A DNA stretch of 39,561 bases from Selenomonadaceae bacterium. Lineage in GTDB: Bacteria; Bacillota; Negativicutes; Selenomonadales; Selenomonadaceae. Where the stretch lies: positions 1 through 39,561 of the forward strand of contig JAILRS010000004.1 in the NCBI GenBank assembly GCA_024698045.1, in the 5' to 3' direction. A model generated the notes under the pieces. It saw only the letters and a program-made list of their open reading frames with translations, was not told the origin of the DNA and did no database searches. Positions 27,604 to 34,937 of the stretch are shown here, in pieces; position 1 is the stretch's first letter, and the number at the start of each line of letters is the position of its first letter. The position numbers were made by a program, and so were the translations under genes.

Positions 27604-29541
27604 TCAGAAGTTGACGATTTCGCTGAAGTCTTTCGCTTTGAGGCTTGCGCCGCCAACGAGTGCGCCGTCAACATTGGGTTGCTCCATAAGAGCTTTAATG
27701 GTGGCAGGTTTAACGGATCCGCCGTATTGAATACGAATTGCGTCCGCAGCTTCCTGACCGAATTTCTTCGCAATGGATTCGCGAATAGCTTTGCAAACTT
27801 CTTCGGCCTGCTCGAAAGTCGCGGTCTTGCCTGTGCCGATAGCCCAAATAGGTTCGTAAGCAATGACGAGTTTCTTAACTTCGGCAGGTGTAAAGCCGTC
27901 GAGATCTTTGTCAATCTGTCCGACAACATGTTCGATATACTTGCCGGATTCGCGAACTTCGAGGGATTCGCCGCAGCAGACAATCGGAGTGATACCCGCA
28001 TTGAATGCGGCATGAGCGCGTTTGTTTACGCCTTTATCGGTTTCGCCGAAATAATCGCGGCGTTCGCTGTGACCGAGGATGACATAATCAACATTGAGTT
28101 CGTTAAGCATTTCGGTTGAAATTTCGCCCGTGAATGCGCCCGATTTTTCCCAATGAACATTCTGCGCGGCAACATGGATATTTGTGCTCTTGACTGCTTT
28201 TGCGACAGCTGCAAGTGCGGTAGCGGTGGGGCCTACAACTACGCGGCACTGTGCATCTTTGACCAGCGGAATCAATTCTTCGACGAGTGCAACGCCCTTC
28301 TTAACGGTGTTGTTCATCTTCCAGTTACCGGCGATAATCGGGGTACGGCCTACGCCGTCAATTGCATCGATACCGGGCAATACTTTGCCTTCGAGATATT
28401 CGAGGGTTGCGCCGCCGCCGGTGGAGATGTGAGAAATTTTCTTGTCAAGACCGGTTTTCTTGAGAGCCGCAATGGAATCGCCGCCGCCGACGATTGAGAT
28501 TGCGCCCTTTTCGGTAGCATCCGCAACTGCTTTCGCAACAGCAAGCGTACCTTTTGCAAAGTTATCGAATTCGAAAACGCCCATGGGACCATTCCAAATG
28601 ATTGTCTTTGCGCCTTCCAAAGCTTTGACATATTCTTCGGAAGTTTTTTCGCCGCTGTCGAGACCTTGCCAATCAACGGGGCATTGATCTACGGGGACGG
28701 TTTTGAATTCTGCATCCGGCGCAAATTTGTTGGCAACGACCAAGTCAACGGGCAGAACGACTTTAACGCCTTTGGCAGCTGCTTTTTCGAGCAAACCTTT
28801 AGCCAATTCGACTTTGTCCTCTTCGAGTAAGGATTTGCCGACTTCGTAGCCTTTTGCCTTGTCGAAAGTATGAGCCATACCGCCGCCGATAATGATTGTG
28901 TCGACTTTATCAATCATGTTGCTGATAACGCCGATTTTATCGGAAACTTTTGCGCCGCCGATAATCGCAACGAACGGACGAGCAGGATTTTCGAGCGTCT
29001 TGCCGATATAGTTAATCTCTTTTTCCATGAGGAAGCCGGAAACGGTTTCGAGGAAGTGAGTTATGCCGACATTGGAAGCGTGAGCGCGGTGGGAAACACC
29101 GAATGCATCATCAACGGCGATATCGGCAAGCGCGGCAAGTTTTTTCGCGAATGCGGGATTGTTTTTCTTTTCTTCTTTGTGATAACGAAGGTTTTCGAGC
29201 AAAAGAATTTCGCCGGGTTGGAGAGCGGCAGCCGCTTTTTCAGCAGGTTCGCCAATACAATCTTCAGCCCATTTGACTTCTTTGCCGATAATCTCGGAGA
29301 GTTTTTTAGCGATAGGTTTGGTAGAGAATTTAGGTTCGCGCGCTTCGGTGGGACGACCTACGTGGCAAGCAAGGATGACGGCCGCGCCCTGTTCGAGCAG
29401 GTAATTAATTGTCGGTATGGTTGCGTCGATACGTTTGGTGTTTGTGATATTCTGGTTTTCGTCCATAGGTACGTTAAAATCAACGCGGACAAATACTTTT
29501 TTGCCTTTAAGGTCAACGTCTTTAATTGTCTTCTTATTCAT
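27604..29541 (-). CDS. pgk-tpi: Bifunctional phosphoglycerate kinase / triosephosphate isomerase fusion
   Basis: Two glycolytic enzymes in one 645-aa chain. Residues 1 to about 395 are [54 protein letters not shown] and GGGDSIAAL. Residues about 398-645 are [13 protein letters not shown] with the catalytic Lys, [12 protein letters not shown] with the catalytic His, [14 protein letters not shown] with the catalytic Glu, and QYGGSVK with GALVGGASL for phosphate binding. The junction [18 protein letters not shown] has essentially no linker, and there is no stop or frameshift, so fusion is by simple continuous translation. The ATG at 29541 follows GGGAGG with 7-nt spacing; an upstream in-frame start lacks an SD. 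The gene lies downstream of gap on the same strand. A similar fusion is known from Thermotoga maritima. Confidence 0.96.
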   Translation of the reverse strand: MNKKTIKDVDLKGKKVFVRVDFNVPMDENQNITNTKRIDATIPTINYLLEQGAAVILACHVGRPTEAREPKFSTKPIAKKLSEIIGKEVKWAEDCIGEPAEKAAAALQPGEILLLENLRYHKEEKKNNPAFAKKLAALADIAVDDAFGVSHRAHASNVGITHFLETVSGFLMEKEINYIGKTLENPARPFVAIIGGAKVSDKIGVISNMIDKVDTIIIGGGMAHTFDKAKGYEVGKSLLEEDKVELAKGLLEKAAAKGVKVVLPVDLVVANKFAPDAEFKTVPVDQCPVDWQGLDSGEKTSEEYVKALEGAKTIIWNGPMGVFEFDNFAKGTLAVAKAVADATEKGAISIVGGGDSIAALKKTGLDKKISHISTGGGATLEYLEGKVLPGIDAIDGVGRTPIIAGNWKMNNTVKKGVALVEELIPLVKDAQCRVVVGPTATALAAVAKAVKSTNIHVAAQNVHWEKSGAFTGEISTEMLNELNVDYVILGHSERRDYFGETDKGVNKRAHAAFNAGITPIVCCGESLEVRESGKYIEHVVGQIDKDLDGFTPAEVKKLVIAYEPIWAIGTGKTATFEQAEEVCKAIRESIAKKFGQEAADAIRIQYGGSVKPATIKALMEQPNVDGALVGGASLKAKDFSEIVNF

Positions 29542-29583
29542 CGGAAAACCTCCCAAAAAAAATTACCCAACAATAACAAACGA

Positions 29584-29611
29584 CTCGGCTCAACAATGAC
29601 GAAGAGCCGAG
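29584..29611 (-). terminator. Hairpin between gap and pgk-tpi (weak terminator or processing site)
   Basis: CTCGGCTC (29584-29591) pairs with GAGCCGAG (29604-29611), a perfect 8-bp stem with a 12-nt loop. The following minus-strand sequence TCGTTTGTTATTG is a poor U-tract, so partial termination or an RNA-stability element that tunes the gap to pgk ratio is more likely than full termination. Confidence 0.55.
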
Positions 29612-29696
29612 CCGTCATATTTTACGTGTTCAGTTTTTATCGACGTGCGAAAATCTTTCGTCGACAACTTTCGCCGTATATCCCGAGGACTCTGTA

Positions 29697-30725
29697 TTAC
29701 TTGAGTTCTGCGAAATATTTGATGGTGCGAACCATCTGGCTGGTGTAGGAGTTTTCATTATCATACCAAGAAACAACCTGAACGAGGGTGTTGCCATCGC
29801 CTATCGGGCTGACCATGGTCTGAGTTGCATCGAAGAGAGAGCCGAATCTCATGCCGATGATGTCGCTGGAAACGATTTGCTCATCGTTGTAACCGAACGA
29901 TTCATTGGCAGCAGCTTTCATAGCCTCGTTGATTTGGTCAACAGTGACTTCGCCTTTAACAACCGCGAAAAGAAGGGTGGTGGAACCGGTCGGGGTCGGT
30001 ACACGCTGTGCCGCGCCGATGAGTTTGCCTTTCAATTCGGGGATGACCAAGCCGATAGCTTTTGCCGCGCCGGTGGAGTTCGGAACGATGTTGCATGCGC
30101 CTGCACGCGAACGGCGGAGATCGCCTTTACGCTGAGGACCGTCAAGAATCATCTGATCGCCGGTGTAAGCATGGATTGTAGCCATGATACCGCTCTGAAT
30201 AGGAGCAAGTTTGTTAAGAGCTGCAGTCATGGGAGCCAAGCAGTTAGTCGTGCAAGATGCAGCGGAGAGGACTTTGACATCAGGGGTAAGGGTCTGATGG
30301 TTGACATTGTAGACGATAGTCGGGAGGTCATTGCCTGCAGGAGCGGAGATAACGACTTTCTTTGCGCCTGCTTCCAAGTGTGCAGATGCTTTTTCTTTGC
30401 TGGTGTAGAAGCCTGTGCACTCGAGGACAACGTCAACTTCATGTTTGCCCCAGGGAATATCTTTTGCGTCTTTGATAGCGTAAATAATAATCTCTTTGCC
30501 GTCAACAACTATGGAATTCTCTTTAGCCTCGACCGTGTGTTTGCATTCGCCGATTTTGCCTGCGAAACCGCCCTGTGCGGTATCGTATTTGAGCAAATGA
30601 GCGAGCATCTTCGGGCTGGTGAGATCGTTGATTGCAACAACTTCATAACCCTCAGCGTCAAACATTTGACGGAATGCGAGGCGACCGATACGACCGAAAC
30701 CATTGATAGCAACTTTAACAGCCAT
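29697..30725 (-). CDS. gap: Glyceraldehyde-3-phosphate dehydrogenase
   Basis: Type I NAD-dependent GAPDH, 342 aa, cytosolic, converting glyceraldehyde-3-phosphate to 1,3-bisphosphoglycerate. It has the N-terminal nucleotide-binding motif [15 protein letters not shown], the catalytic [12 protein letters not shown] (Cys about residue 155), the [11 protein letters not shown] and [20 protein letters not shown] substrate loops, and [13 protein letters not shown] at the C-terminus. The ATG at 30725 follows GGGAGG with 8-nt spacing; the frame extends upstream without support. A strong promoter lies 60-90 bp upstream. It is the first gene of the glycolytic cluster gap, pgk-tpi, gpmI. Confidence 0.97.
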   Translation of the reverse strand: MAVKVAINGFGRIGRLAFRQMFDAEGYEVVAINDLTSPKMLAHLLKYDTAQGGFAGKIGECKHTVEAKENSIVVDGKEIIIYAIKDAKDIPWGKHEVDVVLECTGFYTSKEKASAHLEAGAKKVVISAPAGNDLPTIVYNVNHQTLTPDVKVLSAASCTTNCLAPMTAALNKLAPIQSGIMATIHAYTGDQMILDGPQRKGDLRRSRAGACNIVPNSTGAAKAIGLVIPELKGKLIGAAQRVPTPTGSTTLLFAVVKGEVTVDQINEAMKAAANESFGYNDEQIVSSDIIGMRFGSLFDATQTMVSPIGDGNTLVQVVSWYDNENSYTSQMVRTIKYFAELK

Positions 30726-30785
30726 TAAAAATACCTCCCTATACACTGTGAAAACTCGAAATTTAAGTCTTTAAACTTGTGTGTT

Positions 30786-30814
30786 ATGTTACACCAAAAA
30801 AAATTTAGTGTCAA
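30786..30814 (-). promoter_or_regulatory. Sigma-70/SigA-type promoter of gap
   Basis: Minus strand: TTGACA (30809-30814, perfect -35), 17-nt spacer, TAACAT (30786-30791, -10 with 4 of 6 matches). It lies about 60 bp upstream of the gap start codon, leaving a leader of about 55 nt. Confidence 0.7.
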
Positions 30815-30932
30815 TCAATTTTCGGAACATTTTCAATTTCATTTTCCTTTCATTTTGGCAAAACAAACAATAAATTTTTCTGCTACGTCAAACAAAAGCA
30901 GACTCGTCGTTTGCGGTAAAACAACAAATTTT

Positions 30933-31190
30933 TTATCTTACATAGACGGGCGGCGGCGGTGGTACGTCGTAATCGTCATATGCTCCGTATACAGGCGGCG
31001 GAGGCGGTACGTCATAACCGTTATATGCTCCCCGTCTCGAAGTAGGTACGGGCGGCGGTGGTGGTACATCGTAACCGTCATATCCTCCGTATACGGGCGG
31101 CGGCGGTGGTGGATAATATGCCTCACTCGTGCTCGTCTGTCCTGCGAAAATCATCATAGCCGCTGCGGCTACCATTATCATTTTTTTCAT
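30933..31190 (-). CDS. Secreted Pro/Tyr-rich repeat peptide
   Basis: 85 aa. A signal peptide (MKKMIMVAAAAMMIFAGQTS, cut near SEA) is followed by a low-complexity mature part. Three copies of a unit like YDVPPPPPV are separated by short Tyr/Gly/Asp linkers, preceded by YYPPPPPPVYGGYDGY. Such polyproline-tyrosine repeats form extended PPII rods in surface or spore-coat-like proteins; the function here is unknown. The ATG at 31190 is chosen to give a standard signal peptide. A TTG two codons upstream is also possible, and GAGGG lies upstream. Confidence 0.6.
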   Translation of the reverse strand: MKKMIMVAAAAMMIFAGQTSTSEAYYPPPPPPVYGGYDGYDVPPPPPVPTSRRGAYNGYDVPPPPPVYGAYDDYDVPPPPPVYVR

Positions 31191-31280
31191 TGTCAATCGC
31201 CCTCAATCTATCTTCTGCTTTTTTATCCGTTAACTTTTTTCCGACACTTATACGTTCGCCGACCGGTTTCGTTACAAAAA

Positions 31281-31292
31281 TTCTGCGCAGAA
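31281..31292. repeat. 12-bp palindrome around CTGCGCAG
   Basis: TTCTGCGCAGAA lies in the spacer upstream of the Pro/Tyr-rich peptide gene and just after the lpxD terminator. It is the second intergenic copy of the iterated octamer described in the findings. Confidence 0.45.
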
Positions 31293-31326
31293 AATAAAAA
31301 CGGCCTTACCGTTTCCGATAAGACCG
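31291..31326 (-). terminator. Rho-independent terminator of the ompH-lpxD operon
   Basis: The hairpin 31301-31326 has an 11-bp stem (two G-U pairs) capped by a GAAA tetraloop. On the minus strand it is followed by TTTTTATTTT. It lies 17 bp past the lpxD stop and is a very strong terminator. Confidence 0.92.
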
Positions 31327-31342
31327 ATAATATTTCGATTAA

Positions 31343-32362
31343 TTATGATTTACGAAGTTCTTTGAGTTCCGATTCAAGCTTATGAACTTTTTCCAAGAGC
31401 TCGGGCAATTTTTTCAGCGCGACTTGCATTTTAAGCCAATCGCTGTGAGTTTGAACGGGGAAACCCGATCCGAAATAATTTTCCGGCATATTCTTCGTGA
31501 TACCGGATCGCGCCGCGTAAACGGAATTGCCGCCGATAGTGATATGCCCGACAGTACCTACTTGACCGCCGAAGGTTACATTATCGCCTACGATTGTCGA
31601 GCCCGATATTCCCGTCTGCGCAACTATCAAACAATTTGCGCCGATTTTACAATTATGAGCGATGTGGACGAGATTATCAATTTTTGTACCGTGTCCGATA
31701 ACCGTTGAGCCCATTGCCGCGCGATCTATACCGACATGTGCGCCGATTTCCACATCATCCTCAACGACGACATTGCCGACCTGCGGAACTTTCGTGTGTA
31801 TACCGTTGGCCGTTGTGAAGCCGAATCCGTCCGAACCAATAACAGTTGAGCTGTGAATGACACAACGTTTGCCGACCGTACAAAATTCGCGCACGGTAAC
31901 ATTTGAATAAATTGTCGTACCTTCGCCGATTTTGACATGTTGCCCGATATAGACATGCGGATAAATTATCGCACCATCTGCAATCGTCGCGCCGTCGTCA
32001 ACTACCGCCAACGGCATTATCGTTACGTTTTTGCCCAGCGTTACATTTTGACCGATATGTGCCTTCGGACTTATCTCGACGGGTATATTTAATTTCGGCG
32101 TAAACATTTCAAGCAATTTGGCGAATGCCGCACGAGGATCCGAAACTTTTATTGCGGGCTTGGGAAAATCAACGGTATCAAGCGGAACGATTACGGCGGT
32201 AGCAGCGGAATTTTTTGCCGCATCCAAATAAGGATTAACAGCAAAAATCAAATCGCCTTTCTTGGCGGAATCTATACTTGCCAGCCCGTTGACTTTGGCG
32301 GAACCGTCGCCCAAAATCGTACCGCCCAACAATTCGGCTACCTCGTATAAATTTTTTTCCAT
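31343..32362 (-). CDS. lpxD: UDP-3-O-acylglucosamine N-acyltransferase
   Basis: Third step of lipid A synthesis: transfer of a hydroxyacyl chain from ACP to UDP-3-O-acyl-glucosamine. 339 aa, the usual length. An N-terminal uridine-binding domain ([25 protein letters not shown]) is followed by a left-handed beta helix of hexapeptide repeats ([20 protein letters not shown] and onward) and a C-terminal coiled coil. The substrate motif SDGFGF and the catalytic His region [14 protein letters not shown] are present. The ATG at 32362 follows AGGTG; a GTG at 32371 is possible. It follows ompH by 13 nt, the arrangement known from Negativicutes, and proves that the host has an LPS-type outer membrane. 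Confidence 0.95.
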   Translation of the reverse strand: MEKNLYEVAELLGGTILGDGSAKVNGLASIDSAKKGDLIFAVNPYLDAAKNSAATAVIVPLDTVDFPKPAIKVSDPRAAFAKLLEMFTPKLNIPVEISPKAHIGQNVTLGKNVTIMPLAVVDDGATIADGAIIYPHVYIGQHVKIGEGTTIYSNVTVREFCTVGKRCVIHSSTVIGSDGFGFTTANGIHTKVPQVGNVVVEDDVEIGAHVGIDRAAMGSTVIGHGTKIDNLVHIAHNCKIGANCLIVAQTGISGSTIVGDNVTFGGQVGTVGHITIGGNSVYAARSGITKNMPENYFGSGFPVQTHSDWLKMQVALKKLPELLEKVHKLESELKELRKS

Positions 32363-32375
32363 ATTTTTCACCTGC

Positions 32376-32807
32376 TCACTGCATTTTCTTTATCACGTCG
32401 TCGGTTACGTCGATACCGCCCTGAAACAAAACGGGATTATCTTTCGAGCTGGCTACAACCACATCAAGGTTTTTTTCGTGCGAAATTTCACCTAACACTA
32501 CATCTATACGACTTCTGATTTGCGAGGCTGCGCCCTGATTTATTCCGGCTATTTTGCGTTGAAAATCATTTTGCATTTTAGCGGCTTCCTCTTCGCTCAT
32601 GTTCGGATTTGCTTCGCGATCTTTGTTGAATTTTTCTTGAGCGTCTTTCATTTTGCCGTCGGCCTCTTCAAGAAGAGTTTTCACGCGCGGCGATTCATCC
32701 ATGACTCTGTTCAAATCCACGGAAGCAATTTGCCCTTGTCCGCAACCCGTTAACATAAGCGATACGGCGAACAATGCCGCCGCGGATATTTTTTTGATAA
32801 ACTTCAT
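32376..32807 (-). CDS. OmpH/Skp-family lipoprotein
   Basis: 143 aa. A lipoprotein signal peptide with lipobox LTGC places the mature N-terminal Cys at the inner or outer membrane. The rest is an OmpH/Skp-like helical chaperone: a short beta strand [14 protein letters not shown], a Lys/Glu-rich coiled coil, and a C-terminal strand with [13 protein letters not shown]. The family escorts outer-membrane proteins through the periplasm. It lies directly upstream of lpxD and downstream of a second OmpH-like gene. Translation starts at the ATG at 32807, served by a remote SD with an extensive intervening hairpin. Confidence 0.85.
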   Translation of the reverse strand: MKFIKKISAAALFAVSLMLTGCGQGQIASVDLNRVMDESPRVKTLLEEADGKMKDAQEKFNKDREANPNMSEEEAAKMQNDFQRKIAGINQGAASQIRSRIDVVLGEISHEKNLDVVVASSKDNPVLFQGGIDVTDDVIKKMQ

Positions 32808-32880
32808 TATAATCGGCGCGTAAATTTTTTCCGTCGACAGTAATCGTCAACGGTTAAACTTCGCGCCCGTCACTTCCTTT
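32805..32880 (-). promoter_or_regulatory. SD-hairpin-ATG initiation element upstream of the OmpH lipoprotein
   Basis: AAAGGA (32875-32880) is 67 nt from the ATG at 32807. The spacer folds into a three-part hairpin: GGCGCG/CGCGCC (32862-32867 with 32815-32820), then AAGTTT/AAATTT, then CCGTTGAC/GTCGACGG with a GATTACT loop. Removing 53 nt leaves AGTGACG plus GATTATA, 14 nt. This is the longest and most convincing of the five elements. Confidence 0.7.
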
Positions 32881-32897
32881 CCGTTATATCTTTGTGT

Positions 32898-33968
32898 TTA
32901 TTGCAGTCTGTTCATTTCTTTGATGAGTTCGTCGGTTAAATCAATCGAATCTTTGCCGGCGAAAATCATTGCTCCCACGCGCGGCGGCTCCTTCAAATCG
33001 AAATTCCATTCAAGCGTTCGCAGTGACATTTCTATATCCGGTCGGCGTTTCGTCACTATCATTTCAAGTCTATGTACCGATGCCAACATCATTGCCTTAT
33101 CGCTGATTGAATTCAAAATTTGTTTTTCGAGCGCGGCGCGTTCTTCGCCTACTTCCCTCAATTCCGCAAACATTTCTTGTCGTCTTACTTGACGCTCTTG
33201 CATTTCGCGCATTGCGTCTTCCATTAATTTTCTGTTGCGTTCCGTTACGTCTGTTTGCCTCTTCGCCGATTCGGCTTCCATGACTTGCCGTAAATGTTCG
33301 TATTCCGCTTTTAACTTGGCTTTTTCTTCCGCCACGGAATCGCTTGCGTACTTTTCTATTTCCGCTAACCAAGTATCAAGCAATTCTTTTTGTTTTGCGT
33401 TACGCTGCATTTCCAATTCGTCGAGCCGCGCCAATAATTCATTTACTTCTTCCTGTTTAAGATGAAGATTATCGGCGTTGGTCAACTTTAACTGAATATT
33501 CATGTGTTCGTTCATGAACTCATCGCGGATTTTGTTTCGGCGTTCAATGTATTCCGGCTCCGAATTTTTTTTGTACTCACTCATCGCAAGTTTTTCACGG
33601 TTTTCCAATTCTGCCAACTTGCCGATAACTTCCTGCGCATTTTTCTGCCAAGCCACCGCGTCGAATATTTCCGGTTCGGGTTTTGGTGCTACAGGTTTCG
33701 GGATTTCCACAACTCTCATCAATGCATTTAATTCAAGTCGCAAACGTAATTCTTTGGCGCGCAATTCGTTTAAATATGTTCCGTCGGGATGTGCCGCGTA
33801 CACTCTGTCTATGTCGATTATCCCGACTCCTTGCGCTTCCTTCGGTAAAATTTTTTCGGGCGTTTTTTCAGTGACGGATTCGGGCGGCTTTTCGGGCGAA
33901 CCGTAAAAGTAGAGACCTCCGCCTATTAAAACAACTATAGTCGTTGCCGCCAACGCTCTGTAATTCAC
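32898..33968 (-). CDS. Large OmpH-like coiled-coil periplasmic protein
   Basis: 356 aa. An N-terminal membrane anchor (LAATTIVVLIGGGLYFYG) and a Pro/Glu-rich linker precede VGIIDIDRVYAAHPDG, the typical OmpH entry strand. About 230 residues of Glu/Arg/Lys-rich coiled coil follow, then the closing segment DSIDLTDELIKEMNRLQ. It is twice the usual Skp length, perhaps with two coiled-coil hairpins. The GTG at 33968 was chosen because GAGGAGG lies 7 nt upstream. The middle gene of three OmpH-like genes, it probably acts in the outer-membrane biogenesis pathway with its neighbours. Confidence 0.8.
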   Translation of the reverse strand: MNYRALAATTIVVLIGGGLYFYGSPEKPPESVTEKTPEKILPKEAQGVGIIDIDRVYAAHPDGTYLNELRAKELRLRLELNALMRVVEIPKPVAPKPEPEIFDAVAWQKNAQEVIGKLAELENREKLAMSEYKKNSEPEYIERRNKIRDEFMNEHMNIQLKLTNADNLHLKQEEVNELLARLDELEMQRNAKQKELLDTWLAEIEKYASDSVAEEKAKLKAEYEHLRQVMEAESAKRQTDVTERNRKLMEDAMREMQERQVRRQEMFAELREVGEERAALEKQILNSISDKAMMLASVHRLEMIVTKRRPDIEMSLRTLEWNFDLKEPPRVGAMIFAGKDSIDLTDELIKEMNRLQ

Positions 33969-34002
33969 CGCGCCGCCTCCTCGTAGTTTTTTACCGTATT
34001 CC

Positions 34003-34083
34003 AAAAAAAAAGGGATTAGGGATAGGGAAGAAGGAATTAGAATGTTATCTAATGCTGCTCCCTATTCCCTAAACCCTATTCCC
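34003..34083 (-). terminator. G-rich terminator hairpin with G-quadruplex motif after ompH3
   Basis: On the minus strand four GGG tracts separated by 4-nt loops AATA, TTTA and AATA (34060-34083) are followed, after a 30-nt loop, by a C-rich arm (34012-34028) that can pair with them. Nine T residues come next (34003-34011). The element thus has the form of a rho-independent terminator whose 5' arm alone is a perfect G3N4 quadruplex motif. It begins 7 nt after the ompH3 stop codon. Confidence 0.7.
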
Positions 34084-34090
34084 AGGAAAA

Positions 34091-34558
34091 TTATTTCTTG
34101 CCCAATTCCGCAATAACGTCTTGAGTTATATCCTGTCCGCCATAGATGACAGCCATTTTTTCGATAACAACGGAAATGCCTTTTTTGTCGGCAACTTTTT
34201 TAATCGCCGTCTGAACTGCCTGTTCGATAGGAGCAATCAATTCGCTTTGTTTATTGGCGATTCGTTCCTGGGATTGACGATAATAATCTGCTTTCTCTTG
34301 ATCGTTCATGCCGGCGGATTTTTCTTCAAACTCTTTGCGAATTTCGTTGATTGTGGTTTCAAGTTGACCTTGCAAACCTTGTACGTCGGGATGTGCCGCG
34401 ATAACCTGTTGATAATCAATGACACCGACACTTGAGGAACTTGCCGCCGAGGCGATATTTCCCGTCTGTGTCAAAGCCAACGCAACAACACTTCCGATAA
34501 AAATTACGGCAATCAAAATACTGACAATCTTAACTTGTTTCTTTTCTAACTTAATCAT
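34091..34558 (-). CDS. OmpH/Skp-family periplasmic chaperone
   Basis: 155 aa. An N-terminal hydrophobic segment (VSILIAVIFIGSVVALALTQ) acts as signal peptide or anchor. It is followed by VGVIDYQQVIAAHPDVQGLQ, a helical coiled coil with QEKADYYRQSQERIANKQSE, and the C-terminal GGQDITQDVIAELGKK. This is the standard OmpH layout and length. It is first of the three ompH genes and separated from the next by a strong terminator-like hairpin, so the three may be unevenly expressed. The ATG at 34558 is served by a hairpin-spaced SD. Confidence 0.88.
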   Translation of the reverse strand: MIKLEKKQVKIVSILIAVIFIGSVVALALTQTGNIASAASSSSVGVIDYQQVIAAHPDVQGLQGQLETTINEIRKEFEEKSAGMNDQEKADYYRQSQERIANKQSELIAPIEQAVQTAIKKVADKKGISVVIEKMAVIYGGQDITQDVIAELGKK

Positions 34559-34620
34559 TCAAAATGGCGCGGCGATACTTTTGAGTCAAAGCACGATAAT
34601 CCGCGCCGGTCACCACCTTT
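34556..34620 (-). promoter_or_regulatory. SD-hairpin-ATG initiation element upstream of ompH3
   Basis: AAAGGT within AAAGGTGGTGACC (34608-34620) is 56 nt from the ATG at 34558. GGCGCGG (34601-34607) pairs perfectly with CCGCGCC (34566-34572), and a small inner CTTTG/CAAAAG stem is possible. Removing 42 nt leaves GGTGACC plus ATTTTGA, 14 nt. Confidence 0.6.
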
Positions 34621-34742
34621 CAGGAATTGTAAAAGATAAAACTGTCTACGGTCGGAGGCTTTACCCGTCAGTCGAAAAACGATTTTTTATCCCGTTTGAG
34701 TTTTGGGGATTTCAGAGTATTGATAATCGAAAAATTTGCCGT

Positions 34743-34793
34743 TTATAATTTCTGTTTTGGTCTTGCTCGTGCCCGTCTTCTTTTTGCTGACAT
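34743..34793 (-). CDS. Possible 16-aa basic micro-ORF
   Basis: ATG at 34793 with GGGAGG 9 nt upstream, reading MSAKRRRARARPKQKL then TAA. The SD is as good as that of the annotated genes, and the product is half Arg/Lys. It lies upstream of ompH3 in the same orientation and could be a leader peptide. The very short length means chance cannot be excluded. Confidence 0.3.
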   Translation of the reverse strand: MSAKRRRARARPKQKL

Positions 34794-34887
34794 AAGGTTT
34801 TGCCTCCCGTGCCGAAGTTTATCACGCGTATTCTACCAGATAATTTTCATGTGTTCAAGATACCCAAAAAATTTTTGCGGCACTAAG

Positions 34888-34921
34888 AATTTTCTGTTAG
34901 TATGGTAAAAATTTTCTGTTA
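34888..34921 (+). repeat. Direct repeat AATTTTCTGTTA, two copies 22 bp apart
   Basis: Perfect 12-bp copies at 34888-34899 and 34910-34921, that is two helical turns apart, immediately upstream of the M48 gene SD. The spacing suits a regulator binding one DNA face, but one copy overlaps the base before the SD, so an RNA-level role is also possible. Confidence 0.4.
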
Positions 34922-34937
34922 AAGGAGGCTTATAATC

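Larger units (their letters stand above)
34559..34937. other. Divergent spacer between ompH3 and the M48 protease gene
   Basis: These 379 bases hold, from left to right, the structured RBS of ompH3, a possible 16-codon basic ORF on the minus strand (34743-34793), and AT-rich DNA with a 12-bp direct repeat ahead of the M48 gene. Both transcripts must start here. No consensus promoter for either was found with confidence. Confidence 0.5.

Noticed and set aside
28870..29748. 292-codon plus-strand frame opposite pgk-tpi
   Set aside because: Antisense shadow of a well-supported glycolytic gene with no similarity to known proteins.
30933..31130. CRISPR-like or tandem-repeat array
   Set aside because: The repeats are codon-level copies of a Pro-rich peptide unit, in frame, without uniform spacers.
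32840..32873. Conserved leader peptide beginning VTGA at the GTG of the repeated element
   Set aside because: The peptides at the five elements differ wholly after the first residues, one begins GTG TAG, and only pairing and flanks are conserved, so RNA structure explains the motif better.
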